Source: Paenibacillus ginsengarvi (GTDB lineage: Bacteria; Bacillota; Bacilli; Paenibacillales; NBRC-103111). Taken from it: a stretch of DNA of 64,000 nucleotides. Below are positions 1 to 8,794 of this stretch, piece by piece; the first letter of the stretch is position 1, and each line of letters opens with the position of its first letter. Under the pieces are notes generated by a model. It ran no database searches. It saw only the letters and a list, made by a program, of their open reading frames with translations, and had not been told where the DNA came from. The translations under genes were made by a program, and so were the position numbers. The DNA lies in assembly GCF_003626695.1 (NCBI RefSeq), contig NZ_RBAH01000022.1:62001-126000 (forward strand). Direction: 5' to 3'.

Positions 1-26
1 ACGAATCATGGAAAGGAGACTTAAGC

Positions 27-67
27 GAAGGCCCTTGTCTGAAGTTGCGACAAGGGCCTTCATTTTC
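27..67 (+). terminator. Rho-independent terminator of an upstream gene
   Basis: A 13-bp perfect stem (27-39 with 49-61, 9-nt loop) is followed by an ATTTTC stretch. It probably ends a + strand gene lying left of the window. It also sits just beyond the stop of the minus-strand AraC gene, so it may act in both directions. Confidence 0.75.
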
Positions 68-98
68 ATAGAGGGCGTGAGGGTCCGGGAGGCTGCGT

Positions 99-956
99 TC
101 ACTCGCGGTTCTCCAGCAGGGCCCTATCCCTGTATGCGGACGGGGAAAGTCCGATCATGCGTTTAAACATCCGCGAGAAGAGCAATTGGTCCTGGTATCC
201 GACGGAACGGGCGACTTCGGCGATTCCAAGCTGCCCTCCGCGCAGCAGGCGGCAAGCTTTTCTCATCCGCACATCGGTCAAGTACCGGTAAGGGGACATG
301 GACAGACGCTGCCGGAAGAGCCGGCATACGTATTTGGCGTCGAGCCCGATATGGCCGGAAATATCCACCAGCCCGATCGCATCGGCGTAACGGGCGTTGA
401 TGAAGGCGACGGCTTTGCGCACATGTTGGCCGACGTCGGGGCGCAGTGCGGGCTCCTCATCCGCAACGGCTAGCGTACCGAAGATCCGGTACAGCAGCCC
501 GGTAAACAGCAGCTCCTTGGCCGGCTCTTCGCGCAAAGCCAGCAGATCGTGAAACAGCGGGGCAACGGAATGTGATCGATCGGGAAGCCGAACGGGGGTG
601 TTCCCGGCGAGCCCTGCCTGTTTGCATAGACGCGCCGCCATTGTACCGGTGAACCCGAACCACGAATAATGCCACGGCTCGTCCGGGTCGGGCCAATACG
701 CATGGACGGTGTCCGGTATGACGAGGAATAAGCCGCCCGGTCCGATCCTTTCCCGGCTGTCCCCTGCGGCGTAAGTGCCATAACCGCTATGGATGAAATG
801 AAGAATATACATATCCCGTACGCCCGGTCCGAACTTCATGTCCGGCGTGCCAGCCTGCGTACCGACCTCCAGCACCGCAAGATCGGTCAGTCCGACCGGT
901 TTCGTATAAATGAACTCCAACGGATTACGCCTCTTTCTTCTTGTGGTAGAGAACAT
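99..956 (-). CDS. AraC family transcriptional regulator
   Basis: This is a cytoplasmic DNA-binding regulator of about 285 residues. The N-terminal half looks like the AraC sugar-binding cupin: a GYGTYAAGD stretch and the IPDTVHAYWPDP segment are typical of the effector pocket. The C-terminal 100 residues hold two helix-turn-helix units; the second ends in the AraC signature region (EVARSVGYQDQLLFSRMFKR, then GLSPSAYR). It is divergent from the deoxy-sugar operon starting at 1034, with about 77 bp between, so it probably controls that operon. The ATG at 956 has a poor ribosome binding site. A TTG at 920, preceded by AAGAGGCG at about 7 nt, is a plausible shorter start. The effector is unknown; a deoxy-sugar is inferred from the neighbours. 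Confidence 0.9.
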   Translation of the reverse strand: MFSTTRRKRRNPLEFIYTKPVGLTDLAVLEVGTQAGTPDMKFGPGVRDMYILHFIHSGYGTYAAGDSRERIGPGGLFLVIPDTVHAYWPDPDEPWHYSWFGFTGTMAARLCKQAGLAGNTPVRLPDRSHSVAPLFHDLLALREEPAKELLFTGLLYRIFGTLAVADEEPALRPDVGQHVRKAVAFINARYADAIGLVDISGHIGLDAKYVCRLFRQRLSMSPYRYLTDVRMRKACRLLRGGQLGIAEVARSVGYQDQLLFSRMFKRMIGLSPSAYRDRALLENRE

Positions 957-1033
957 ATGCTATAAGATGAAGAACTCTGGCTATTTCATTATAGGGCAGG
1001 ATCTCTACAATTTACAGTAGGAGGGGTTGCATA

Positions 1034-1939
1034 ATGGAATACACTGCACTAGGCCGAACCGGGCTTCGCGTATCCAGGCTCGGATTAGGCGGCGCGCCGC
1101 TGGCCGGAGATTTCGGACCTACCGATGAGCGTGAGGTCGAGAAGATGATCCATGAGGCGATCGATGGCGGCATCAATCTGATCGACACGGCTCCGCGTTA
1201 TGGCCGGGGGGAATCGGAACGGAGGATCGGTCGTGCGCTGAGGGGCGGGAAACGCAATCAGGTTATTCTCGCCTCGAAAGCAGTTGGACCGGATGAGTCG
1301 TTCGGCTATGAGGGGACGATCCGCTCCGTCGAACAAAGCCTCAAGCGGCTGGAAACCGATTGGATCGATCTGCTGCAAATACACGATGCCGAGCAGGCGC
1401 CGTTTGAAATGATTGTGGGCGAGACGCTTCCGGCGCTCGAGAGGCTTCGAGAGGACGGCAAAATCCGGTTTATCGGCATCTCGACCCGGGTTTTGCAACT
1501 TCTAATGCAATTCGTCAATTTGGACCGGTTTGACACGATCCAGTTTTATGCGCGGTACATGCTGATCGATCATACGGCCAAGGACGAGCTGCTTCCGCTG
1601 ACCTTGGAGAAAGGGATCGGCGTTATCAACGGCAGCGTGCTCGGTCTCGGGCTGCTGGCCGACACGCCTGCGCCGTTCATGAACCGGGCTATCGTGGAGG
1701 AAGCGGCATCGCGCATCGAGCAGCTGCGTTTTTTGCGCAAGCGGGAGCCGTACGGGCTTGTCGAGCCTGCCATGCGTTTCAGCCTGACGCAGCCGGCCAT
1801 TCACGTTACGCTCACCGGTGCAGCGACTTCTGAAGTGCTCCGTACGAACATGGCGTATTGCGACGGAAAGGGACTGGAGCCGGAAGAACTGGCCCGGGTG
1901 TACGCCCTGTTCCAGGGCAAGAAGCTGTTCAAAGAGTAG
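1034..1939 (+). CDS. Aldo/keto reductase (candidate L-fucose/L-rhamnose-type sugar dehydrogenase)
   Basis: A 301-residue NAD(P)-dependent oxidoreductase with a TIM-barrel aldo/keto reductase fold. The catalytic tetrad can be read as D51 (LIDTAPRYG), Y56, K82 (LASKAVG) and H117 (LLQIHDAE). The start codon is preceded by AGGAGGGG at 1019-1025. It is first in a tight operon with a fuconolactonase-type hydrolase and a mutarotase-like protein. That context suggests oxidation of a deoxy-hexose such as L-fucose or L-rhamnose to its lactone, in the non-phosphorylative route. Family and fold are well supported; the substrate is inferred from context. Confidence 0.9.
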   Translation: MEYTALGRTGLRVSRLGLGGAPLAGDFGPTDEREVEKMIHEAIDGGINLIDTAPRYGRGESERRIGRALRGGKRNQVILASKAVGPDESFGYEGTIRSVEQSLKRLETDWIDLLQIHDAEQAPFEMIVGETLPALERLREDGKIRFIGISTRVLQLLMQFVNLDRFDTIQFYARYMLIDHTAKDELLPLTLEKGIGVINGSVLGLGLLADTPAPFMNRAIVEEAASRIEQLRFLRKREPYGLVEPAMRFSLTQPAIHVTLTGAATSEVLRTNMAYCDGKGLEPEELARVYALFQGKKLFKE

Positions 1940-1954
1940 GAGGAGGGGCGCAAG

Positions 1955-3910
1955 GTGAAGGAACAGGGAAACGAGATGCCGCGAATCGAGGCGACAGAAC
2001 GCATGGTGCCCCCGGAGTGGGCGCTGCGGGAACAGTGGCTGTTCGCCAGTTTGAACCAAGCGGCGAAGGAATTTGTCGGGCGTTATACCGAGCCGGACGG
2101 CACATTGATCTGGCAGAAGGAATGGCCTGGGATGGACGGCTCGGACGACCCTTACGAAGGCTTTATGAATTTGGCGCTGCTTTACGTGCTGGGGGGAAAC
2201 AGGGAGCTGTACGAGGTATCGCGGCGTATATGGGAAGCCATTACGTGGCAATGGACGGAGTACGGGCAGATTCATCGGGAATTCGACGCGTACTACGATT
2301 GGATGCATCACGGCGAAGGTTATTTATTTCTGTACTTCCTCGGGCTGGCGGGTCCGGCCACACGGAAAGACCAGCAGCGGTCGGTCCGTTTTGCCCATAT
2401 GTATACGGGGGACGATCCGGACGCCCCGAACTACGATAAAGCGCTGCGGCTTATCCGTTCGCCTCTGAACGGGAGCAAGGGGCCTCGCTTTACCGTGTCG
2501 GAGGAGGATTGGAGCACGCATCGCGGTATCTTGGACCACTACCCGGCACCGTATGAGGACATCCCGGGCGTCGACTGTGCAAGCGGCAAATGCGCCTGGT
2601 CGGACGACGAGGTGTACCGGCAGCTGATCGCAGCGATGAACGAGCGGATGAACCGAGGGGACGTCCCCTTGAACTTGAACGCCACCGGTTTGCTCGCGCA
2701 CGCCTTCATGCATACGGGAGAGGAGACGTTCCGCGAATGGGTGACGGATTACCTCTCCGCCTGGGAGGAGAGAACCTTCCGCAACGGCGGAATCATTCCG
2801 GACAATATCGGTTTATCTGGCCAAATCGGCGAGTACAATGACGGCAAATGGTGGGGCGGTTATTACGGCTGGAGATGGCCGCACGGCTTTATGACGATTA
2901 TCGAGCCGCTTACGAACGCTTGCATGAACGCCGTTTTGCTGACGGGAGAGATGAGCCGTCTGACGCTGGCGCGTTCCCAGCTTGATGCGAACTGGGAACT
3001 GCGCCGGGAAGTGAACGGACAGATGCTCGTGCCGAACAAGCACGGGGATAACGGCTGGAACGATTGGCGGAAGCCGCTGCTTAAATATCCGATTTATTTG
3101 TGGACGATGTCGATGGCGGACGAAGATTTGCAGCGGATCGAACGGATTCCCCGGGATCACGATTGGAATGAAGTGATCGTGCCGGTCGTATCGGGAAGGG
3201 ACAGCCGGACCGGGAGGGAGACGAAGCACTATATCGGCAATACGGAGCCGTGGTTCCAGTATATTCGCGGCCATAATCCGGGTTATCCGGAAGCGATCTT
3301 GACCGCCAATATGGAGCTGGTCGGCCGTCAGCTGGAGAAGATGCGCTCGGAGCAGGGCGATCCCGCGAATTGGCGCAGCGGCTTCCACGAAGGGGACTTT
3401 TCCAGCATCCATATCTGGCAGGAGATGTGCCCGCTGTACTTCGAGGCGCTCGTTCAGTTGACGCTGGGCGGACCGATGCATATCTCGCACGGCGGCTTGC
3501 AGCATGCGCGGGTACGCTACTTCGACGCTCAGGAGCGGCGTCCGGGTCTTCCACCGGGGGTATCGGCGCTCGTAGAAGCGCTAACTGCCGACAGCGCTAC
3601 GCTTCAGCTATGCAACACGAGCCTGTTCAACGAACGGGAGGTTGTCATTCAGGCGGGGACGTTCGGGGAGCACCGGTTCACGACTGCCCAGCGGCTTGGG
3701 ACCGACAACCGCCCGCAAAGGGAGGCTGCCGAGGTCCAGGGCAAGTGGCTGGCCGTTCTTCTGAAACCCGGAGCGGGTATACGGCTGCGTCTCGATATGG
3801 AGCGGTATGTTCATGCTCCAAGCTATGAAGGACCCTGGGAGAATCGCAGCTCATCGGATCCACTTTTACTCGGCAGGAGCGCACAAGGAGGTGGAGCGGC
3901 ATGTACGTAG
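1955..3910 (+). CDS. Unknown 651-residue protein, possible six-hairpin (alpha/alpha)6 carbohydrate enzyme
   Basis: I do not recognise the exact family. The protein is about 651 residues, has no signal peptide, and is rich in Trp/Tyr/His motifs such as DYWMHHGEG-like (DAYYDWMHHGEGYLF), a GEYNDGKWWGGYYGW stretch and PIYLWTMS. These resemble alpha/alpha-barrel glycosidases and lyases. The last 90 residues look like a small beta-sandwich. The GTG start lies 15 bp after the reductase stop, with AGGAGGAGGGG at 1938-1948 overlapping that stop. The end overlaps the next gene by 10 bp, so the operon is translationally coupled. A role in cleaving an imported fucosyl or rhamnosyl oligosaccharide is inferred from position only. 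Confidence 0.8.
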   Translation: MKEQGNEMPRIEATERMVPPEWALREQWLFASLNQAAKEFVGRYTEPDGTLIWQKEWPGMDGSDDPYEGFMNLALLYVLGGNRELYEVSRRIWEAITWQWTEYGQIHREFDAYYDWMHHGEGYLFLYFLGLAGPATRKDQQRSVRFAHMYTGDDPDAPNYDKALRLIRSPLNGSKGPRFTVSEEDWSTHRGILDHYPAPYEDIPGVDCASGKCAWSDDEVYRQLIAAMNERMNRGDVPLNLNATGLLAHAFMHTGEETFREWVTDYLSAWEERTFRNGGIIPDNIGLSGQIGEYNDGKWWGGYYGWRWPHGFMTIIEPLTNACMNAVLLTGEMSRLTLARSQLDANWELRREVNGQMLVPNKHGDNGWNDWRKPLLKYPIYLWTMSMADEDLQRIERIPRDHDWNEVIVPVVSGRDSRTGRETKHYIGNTEPWFQYIRGHNPGYPEAILTANMELVGRQLEKMRSEQGDPANWRSGFHEGDFSSIHIWQEMCPLYFEALVQLTLGGPMHISHGGLQHARVRYFDAQERRPGLPPGVSALVEALTADSATLQLCNTSLFNEREVVIQAGTFGEHRFTTAQRLGTDNRPQREAAEVQGKWLAVLLKPGAGIRLRLDMERYVHAPSYEGPWENRSSSDPLLLGRSAQGGGAACT

Positions 3911-4731
3911 ACAGTCACGTCCATTTCTGGCAGCCCGCACGCGGCGATTACGGCTGGCTGAAACCGGACAATTCGCTGCTTTACCGGGATTACTTGCCGG
4001 AGCAGCTGCTTCCGGAGCTTCGTACGTACGGGATCGAGGGGCTTGTCGTTGTCCAGGCGGCCCCTACCCCCGAGGAGGCGGCTTATTTGCTCGAATTGAC
4101 GCAGCATAGTCCGGTGACGGCGGCTGTTAGCGGCGGACTCGATCCGTTCGCGGACGGCTTTGCCGCGCAGCTCCGGTCGCTGCAAGCACATTCTCGCTTC
4201 ATCGGCGTCAGGATGAACGGCAGCGCCTTTGGGGACGGGCGCTCGGCGGATGAACGGGGTAAGATGCGGGAAGCACTCGACCAATTGCTGCAAGCCGGGA
4301 TGACGCTGGACTTGCTTGCCCGGCCGGACGATCTGCCGGACGTTGCAGCGTACCTGGAGGCGGTGCCTGCGCTAAAGTCTGTCATCAATCATCTGGGCTG
4401 CCCGGCCGTTCGGGAGCAGCGGATGGAGCCGTGGCGTACCGGCATGGAGCGGTTGTCGCAGCTACCGGGCGTGGCGGTTAAGCTTTCCGGTATGATCACG
4501 ATGGCGGGCGGTTTCGATCCGGCTTTGCTCCGGCCATACGCTCACGAACTGGTGAAGCTGTTTGGCGCAGACCGTCTGCTCTTCGGCAGCGATTGGCCGG
4601 TTGCACTGCAAACCGGCGGCTACGGGGACGTCGTGGCTTTGTTCGAAGTGCTGCTGCCGGATGAACTGACCGAGGAGGAGAAAGGAAGGATCCGCGCAGG
4701 GAACGCCCGGCGGATTTACCGGATCGAATGA
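3901..4731 (+). CDS. Amidohydrolase family protein, L-fuconolactonase/rhamnonolactonase type
   Basis: A 276-residue metal-dependent hydrolase of the COG3618 type (amidohydrolase 2). The N-terminal SHVHFW motif supplies H6 and H8, NHLGCP supplies H164, and LLFGSDWPV near residue 231 supplies the late aspartate, all expected metal or catalytic ligands. Family members open sugar lactones made by the dehydrogenase step, matching the aldo/keto reductase upstream. It overlaps the preceding gene by 10 bp and the following one by 4 bp (ATGA). Substrate assignment (fuconolactone against rhamnonolactone) cannot be settled from sequence alone. Confidence 0.88.
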   Translation: MYVDSHVHFWQPARGDYGWLKPDNSLLYRDYLPEQLLPELRTYGIEGLVVVQAAPTPEEAAYLLELTQHSPVTAAVSGGLDPFADGFAAQLRSLQAHSRFIGVRMNGSAFGDGRSADERGKMREALDQLLQAGMTLDLLARPDDLPDVAAYLEAVPALKSVINHLGCPAVREQRMEPWRTGMERLSQLPGVAVKLSGMITMAGGFDPALLRPYAHELVKLFGADRLLFGSDWPVALQTGGYGDVVALFEVLLPDELTEEEKGRIRAGNARRIYRIE

Positions 4732-5381
4732 TGATAACGAGACGGATGTATCGCGCGCAGGTAAAGGAAGGGGCTAGAGAAGACTTCGTTCTGGCGCTTG
4801 AGGAAAACGGTTCCCGTTGGGAAAAGGAGCTCCGCGATTTGGGGCTAATAAACGGCTGCTTGTTCGAGAAGAAAGGCGGTGTATTCGTCTATGCCGAGTA
4901 TGCGGCGAATAGCTTCGAATGGGAATGGCCTGGCCGTTGCCGGAAACTGCTGGAGATCTGGCCGGGGGAGAAGGGCGCCCGCTTAGAGGTGCCTATGCTG
5001 GATATTTATCATGACGGGGAGGCGGGAGCGCAGGAAGTTGGCATCGGACGCGCTGGTAGGGAGCGGCTCGGCTCGCTGGCCCGGCTGAAGCCGGAGCTGT
5101 TCGCGAGTTACGTCTTTTACCATTATGCCAAGCAGGAGGAGACGCCGGGGAGCTTCAACCCGACCTATATCATCGGCGCGCACGAAAATATCCTGTTCTC
5201 GTATCAGGAACTACCGGCGCCGAAGGGCGAAAGCCGGGCGACTCGAAGAACGTGGCCGGCGCCTGTCGCTCCGGACAATTGGCACGAAACGATGCAGCCG
5301 CATTTTCTCCCCTGGTCGGATGGAGAGCGCGGACCCGTTCTGTGGGAAAAAATGAGCATGCTGCTTTCCTTTGGCGAATAA
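4728..5381 (+). CDS. L-rhamnose/L-fucose mutarotase-like protein, two-part
   Basis: A 217-residue cytoplasmic protein. The first 100 residues resemble the ferredoxin-like RhaM/FucU-type mutarotases (DUF718): short strands with an RAQVKEG start and LFEKKGGVFVYAEY. The last 100 residues hold a second block (YVFYHYAKQEE, YIIGAHENILFSYQELP, DNWHETMQPHF), so it is about twice the usual mutarotase length. The start overlaps the lactonase stop by 4 bp, so it is translationally coupled. A mutarotase supplying the right anomer to the dehydrogenase fits the operon. The C-terminal half is not recognised and might be a divergent repeat. Confidence 0.7.
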   Translation: MMITRRMYRAQVKEGAREDFVLALEENGSRWEKELRDLGLINGCLFEKKGGVFVYAEYAANSFEWEWPGRCRKLLEIWPGEKGARLEVPMLDIYHDGEAGAQEVGIGRAGRERLGSLARLKPELFASYVFYHYAKQEETPGSFNPTYIIGAHENILFSYQELPAPKGESRATRRTWPAPVAPDNWHETMQPHFLPWSDGERGPVLWEKMSMLLSFGE

Positions 5382-5447
5382 CTTTGCGATAATATCAACT
5401 GCTGAAGTTATTCGAAGTCCAATCATCGTTAGTGGAGGAGGGGACTT

Positions 5448-6062
5448 ATGGACAAGGAGAAGCTCATCCGCAAGTTCGATCATCAATCTCCTATTTACGA
5501 AGCGAGAAGAAAGCGGCAAACGGAACGAGAATGGCGGAAAACATTGATCGGATGCGCCAAAGGGAACGTTCTGGAGGTTGCTGTCGGCGCCGGAGCGAAT
5601 TTTTGCTTTTACCCCAAGGATGTGGAAGTGACTGCTGTCGATTTCAGCGGCGCTATGTTGTCCAAGGCCAAGGAGTCCGCAGCGGCCAGCCATGTTAGGG
5701 CTACCTTCATGGAGTCCGACATCGAATCGATATCGTTTCCCGATAACGCATTCGATACGATTGTATCGACATTGTCCTTTTGCGGTTACGAAAACCCGGT
5801 TCGAATGCTGGAAGCCTTTAGCAGGTGGTGCAAACCGGACGGTCAAATCTTGTTAATGGAGCACGGTCTCAGCTCCAACCGTCTTATAGGCGGCGCTCAG
5901 AAGCTCGTCGATCCGATCTTTCGGCGCGCTGTGGGCTGCCATCTGGATCGCAATATGATCGCCATTTTTCAGCAGTCGCCGATTCAGATCCGCCGGATGG
6001 AGCGTTACATGCTAAGTACGATTCATTTGGTATGGGCTTCACCGATTAAAAATGGGCGTTAA
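5448..6062 (+). CDS. Class I SAM-dependent methyltransferase
   Basis: A 204-residue protein of the UbiE/Methyltransf_11 type. Motif I is readable as VLEVAVGAGANF near residue 40, followed by VEVTAVDFSGAML (acidic ribose-binding end of strand 2) and a post-II region DTIVSTLSFCGY. The ribosome binding site GGAGGAGGGG lies just before the ATG. Small-molecule methylation is expected, but the substrate is unknown. It is probably a separate transcript from the sugar operon (66-bp gap). It ends at a clear terminator. Confidence 0.88.
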   Translation: MDKEKLIRKFDHQSPIYEARRKRQTEREWRKTLIGCAKGNVLEVAVGAGANFCFYPKDVEVTAVDFSGAMLSKAKESAAASHVRATFMESDIESISFPDNAFDTIVSTLSFCGYENPVRMLEAFSRWCKPDGQILLMEHGLSSNRLIGGAQKLVDPIFRRAVGCHLDRNMIAIFQQSPIQIRRMERYMLSTIHLVWASPIKNGR

Positions 6063-6070
6063 CTCATACA

Positions 6071-6100
6071 GGCAGCCGACAATTAGCGGCTGCCTTTTTT
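6071..6100 (+). terminator. Rho-independent terminator
   Basis: An 8-bp GGCAGCCG/CGGCTGCC stem with an 8-nt loop is followed by six T. It ends the methyltransferase transcript. Confidence 0.85.
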
Positions 6101-6149
6101 CTCGCACGAAGTTCTATCTCCTTAGAAGGGAGCGCCAAGCCGTAACGGA

Positions 6150-8513
6150 TCAGGTCGCATCCGGCTCTTTCCGTTTCCCCAAGGCACTCTGCTCCGCTGC
6201 CTGAAGCAGCCGGTATTGCCCCGGCGTATGCCCCGTGCGCGACTTGAACAGCTTATTAAAGTAACTGACGTTCGAATAGCCGATTTCCCGGCAAACGTCC
6301 TCGAGCGTATACTTCGGCAGCCGCAGCAGTTCGCAGGCCCGCCCGATGCGAAGATGAATCAAATAATCGTTGATCGTTGTGCCGGTAGCCTCCTTGAAGA
6401 TGCGGCTCAAAAACGAGGTGCTTCGCTGTACGTGCTGCGCTACCGATTCGATCGTAATATTGTTGTTGTAGTTCATCTCCATAAATTCGGTGGCGAGCTG
6501 CAGCGTCCTATCGTTCAGCTTCAGCCGTTTTTCCCGGTTATGGGCAATAATCCGGGCGCACAGATCCGTAAGGCGCGTCTCCATATCGCGAATCGTCTGA
6601 ATGCCGGTCAAGGCGAACGATTTCTCGCCAAATACGACGGACATATCCCCTCCGGTTTGGACGAGCGTTTTGACGACTTCTCCGCTGAGCTGGAAGAAAA
6701 GCTGCTGCACATTGGCTTTTCCCAGCCTGCGGGCGGTTACCTCCTGCGTAATCCGGCTAATCTGCTCCGCGCACTCCGCTTCGTCCAGCTGCAGCAGCGC
6801 CTGAAGAAGCTTCGTTTCCAGCTCGTATGGGTAATAGTAAGTTTCATCATCCTGCTTCCAGCTGTTTACGATCGCATGGGGCACAATTTCCCCCTTGCCG
6901 ACATACATCTTGAGGCTGAGCGCTTCGACCGATTCCTCGTAAGCCGTATTAGCCGCCTGCACGCCGGTGTGGATGCGGCTGATCCCGAACGTTGCTGTCA
7001 TGCCGTAGCGGCGCTCAATCGCCCGCTGCAGCTTTCTGGCCAGCTCGATAAGAGCTTCGTCCTCACCGGACGGTACGGAATGGATAATAACCGTCCGTTC
7101 ATCGTCGATGGCAAAAATGTCCCCCTCGATTTCCGGTTCGAGCTCATCGATAACGCCGTACTGCAGCAGATGAAAGCGGAGCTTTCCGGTCGAATCGTGA
7201 AGCGTTGCGGGCTCCTCCAGCTCGAGGGTGAGAATGGCAAAACGCGTGAAGTCCTGCCTTAATCCGAGCAGCTCCGCTGCGTCCTTTTCAAGCCCGAAGG
7301 TAGCCGGAGAAATCGCTTTCCCTTTGACGAGATCGCTCAAATATTTCTCCTTGATCGCCGGCCGGTTCGCTCCGAGCAGCGTCTCCACCCGCGTTTTCTC
7401 ATGCAAAATCGTCTCCTGGCTGTGCCGCAGCCATTCGAACGATTGCCGAATAAAGCTCGCTTCGTCGGCAGGAGGCGCAGCTGAATCCCGAATCGCTCCG
7501 GTTTCGGAGGAGGAGCCTGCCGCCGCATTGGAACCGTTAATATAAGCCACGACGTTTTTCAATGGGCGGTAAAGGCGCTGAGAAATGAAAAAGGATAAAA
7601 CCAGAGCAACCGTCACATAAAGACCGGCAACGGCCGCCACGATAATTTTAATCCGGTTCAGGCCTTGCAGCAGTATGGATTGCTTGGTTAAATTAACAAA
7701 TTTCCAGCCGGTCAGCTCGGAAGTCGTATAGGTGACGATCCAATGGCGATCGAAGAAGTACGATCCGCTTCCTGCTTCGGATAAAGTCGCAGGGTCAAGC
7801 TGTGACGCCAGCTGCACGGCGTCGTCGGTTTCGCTGTACAGCAGCTCGCCGCTTGGGCCGAGCACGACGGTCGTACCTTTTTTGTTGCGGTAATGGCCGA
7901 GATAGTCCTTGAACAGCATATCGAGCTTCAGATTGATTAAGATAGTTCCTTCGACAGGACCAATGAGCGGCATTTTCTGCATTAAGCTGGTGGCAGATTT
8001 CCCTTGTGCAAATCCGTTCGAGCGTCCGGTGAGCCAGACCGTCCGGCTTCCTGTATCCTTATTCATTTCGGGCAACCAAGAACGGTCGATGAACGAGGAC
8101 AACGGCGACATTTTCATATCGGAACGGGAAGTCAGAACGAGATCCTGTTTGCCGTAGGCGAGATAGATCGAGTCCACATACGGGCTCAGCTTCTGCTGCT
8201 CATCCACGACCCGGGACAGGTCGATCAGCGAGCCGACGCTTAGCTTGTCGTTAATCGTATTGAACAGGTACGATTGAGTCATAATCATGCTGGAGGCGAT
8301 ATTTTTGACGGCGTTTAGTTCTTTATGGATCAGCTCGCGCTGCTGCTCCAGGATCGATTGATTATACTCGATCGAGTTTTGAATGCTCGTATCGGCGGAA
8401 ATCGTATACGTGACCGTGGAGATCAGGATGACGGTGACAAGGACGATGACCGTCATGGACAGCAACAGCTTGACGAATAAGGAACGATTGCGGATTCCTA
8501 GACGACCGATCAT
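6150..8513 (-). CDS. Membrane-bound AraC/YesN-type transcriptional regulator
   Basis: A 787-residue protein with two membrane segments, near residues 14-36 and 288-312, that enclose an extracellular Cache-like sensor region. A cytoplasmic middle region (about 380-640) is followed by two AraC helix-turn-helix units in the last 100 residues (FKEATGTTINDYLIHLRIG, then DVCREIGYSNVSYFNKLFK). Such proteins in Paenibacillus regulate the adjacent sugar ABC importer; here the divergent importer starts at 8795. The start ATG is preceded by AAAGGGGGG at about 6 nt. The signal sensed is unknown, probably an oligosaccharide or its binding protein. Confidence 0.92.
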   Translation of the reverse strand: MIGRLGIRNRSLFVKLLLSMTVIVLVTVILISTVTYTISADTSIQNSIEYNQSILEQQRELIHKELNAVKNIASSMIMTQSYLFNTINDKLSVGSLIDLSRVVDEQQKLSPYVDSIYLAYGKQDLVLTSRSDMKMSPLSSFIDRSWLPEMNKDTGSRTVWLTGRSNGFAQGKSATSLMQKMPLIGPVEGTILINLKLDMLFKDYLGHYRNKKGTTVVLGPSGELLYSETDDAVQLASQLDPATLSEAGSGSYFFDRHWIVTYTTSELTGWKFVNLTKQSILLQGLNRIKIIVAAVAGLYVTVALVLSFFISQRLYRPLKNVVAYINGSNAAAGSSSETGAIRDSAAPPADEASFIRQSFEWLRHSQETILHEKTRVETLLGANRPAIKEKYLSDLVKGKAISPATFGLEKDAAELLGLRQDFTRFAILTLELEEPATLHDSTGKLRFHLLQYGVIDELEPEIEGDIFAIDDERTVIIHSVPSGEDEALIELARKLQRAIERRYGMTATFGISRIHTGVQAANTAYEESVEALSLKMYVGKGEIVPHAIVNSWKQDDETYYYPYELETKLLQALLQLDEAECAEQISRITQEVTARRLGKANVQQLFFQLSGEVVKTLVQTGGDMSVVFGEKSFALTGIQTIRDMETRLTDLCARIIAHNREKRLKLNDRTLQLATEFMEMNYNNNITIESVAQHVQRSTSFLSRIFKEATGTTINDYLIHLRIGRACELLRLPKYTLEDVCREIGYSNVSYFNKLFKSRTGHTPGQYRLLQAAEQSALGKRKEPDAT

Positions 8514-8794
8514 TCTGACCCCCCTTTGTCTCTGTTAGCGTTTTCACTCGCGCACGTCAAAATTATAGCACAGATCGTCAAGACGGGAAGGCGAGAGGCG
8601 AATAACATACGAAAAATCGGATAACACAATGGCCGGAAACAGACCCGAGAAGCGAAAAACATAACCGGAATCGAATGAAATGATTGTGCTGGAGCCGTCT
8701 GCGGACTATCGTAGGGAATGTAACCGTTCGCAAGTCCCGGCCGGACACGATTGCGGGAAAACGATATACCATTTAAGAGCAGGGGGAAATTGCA

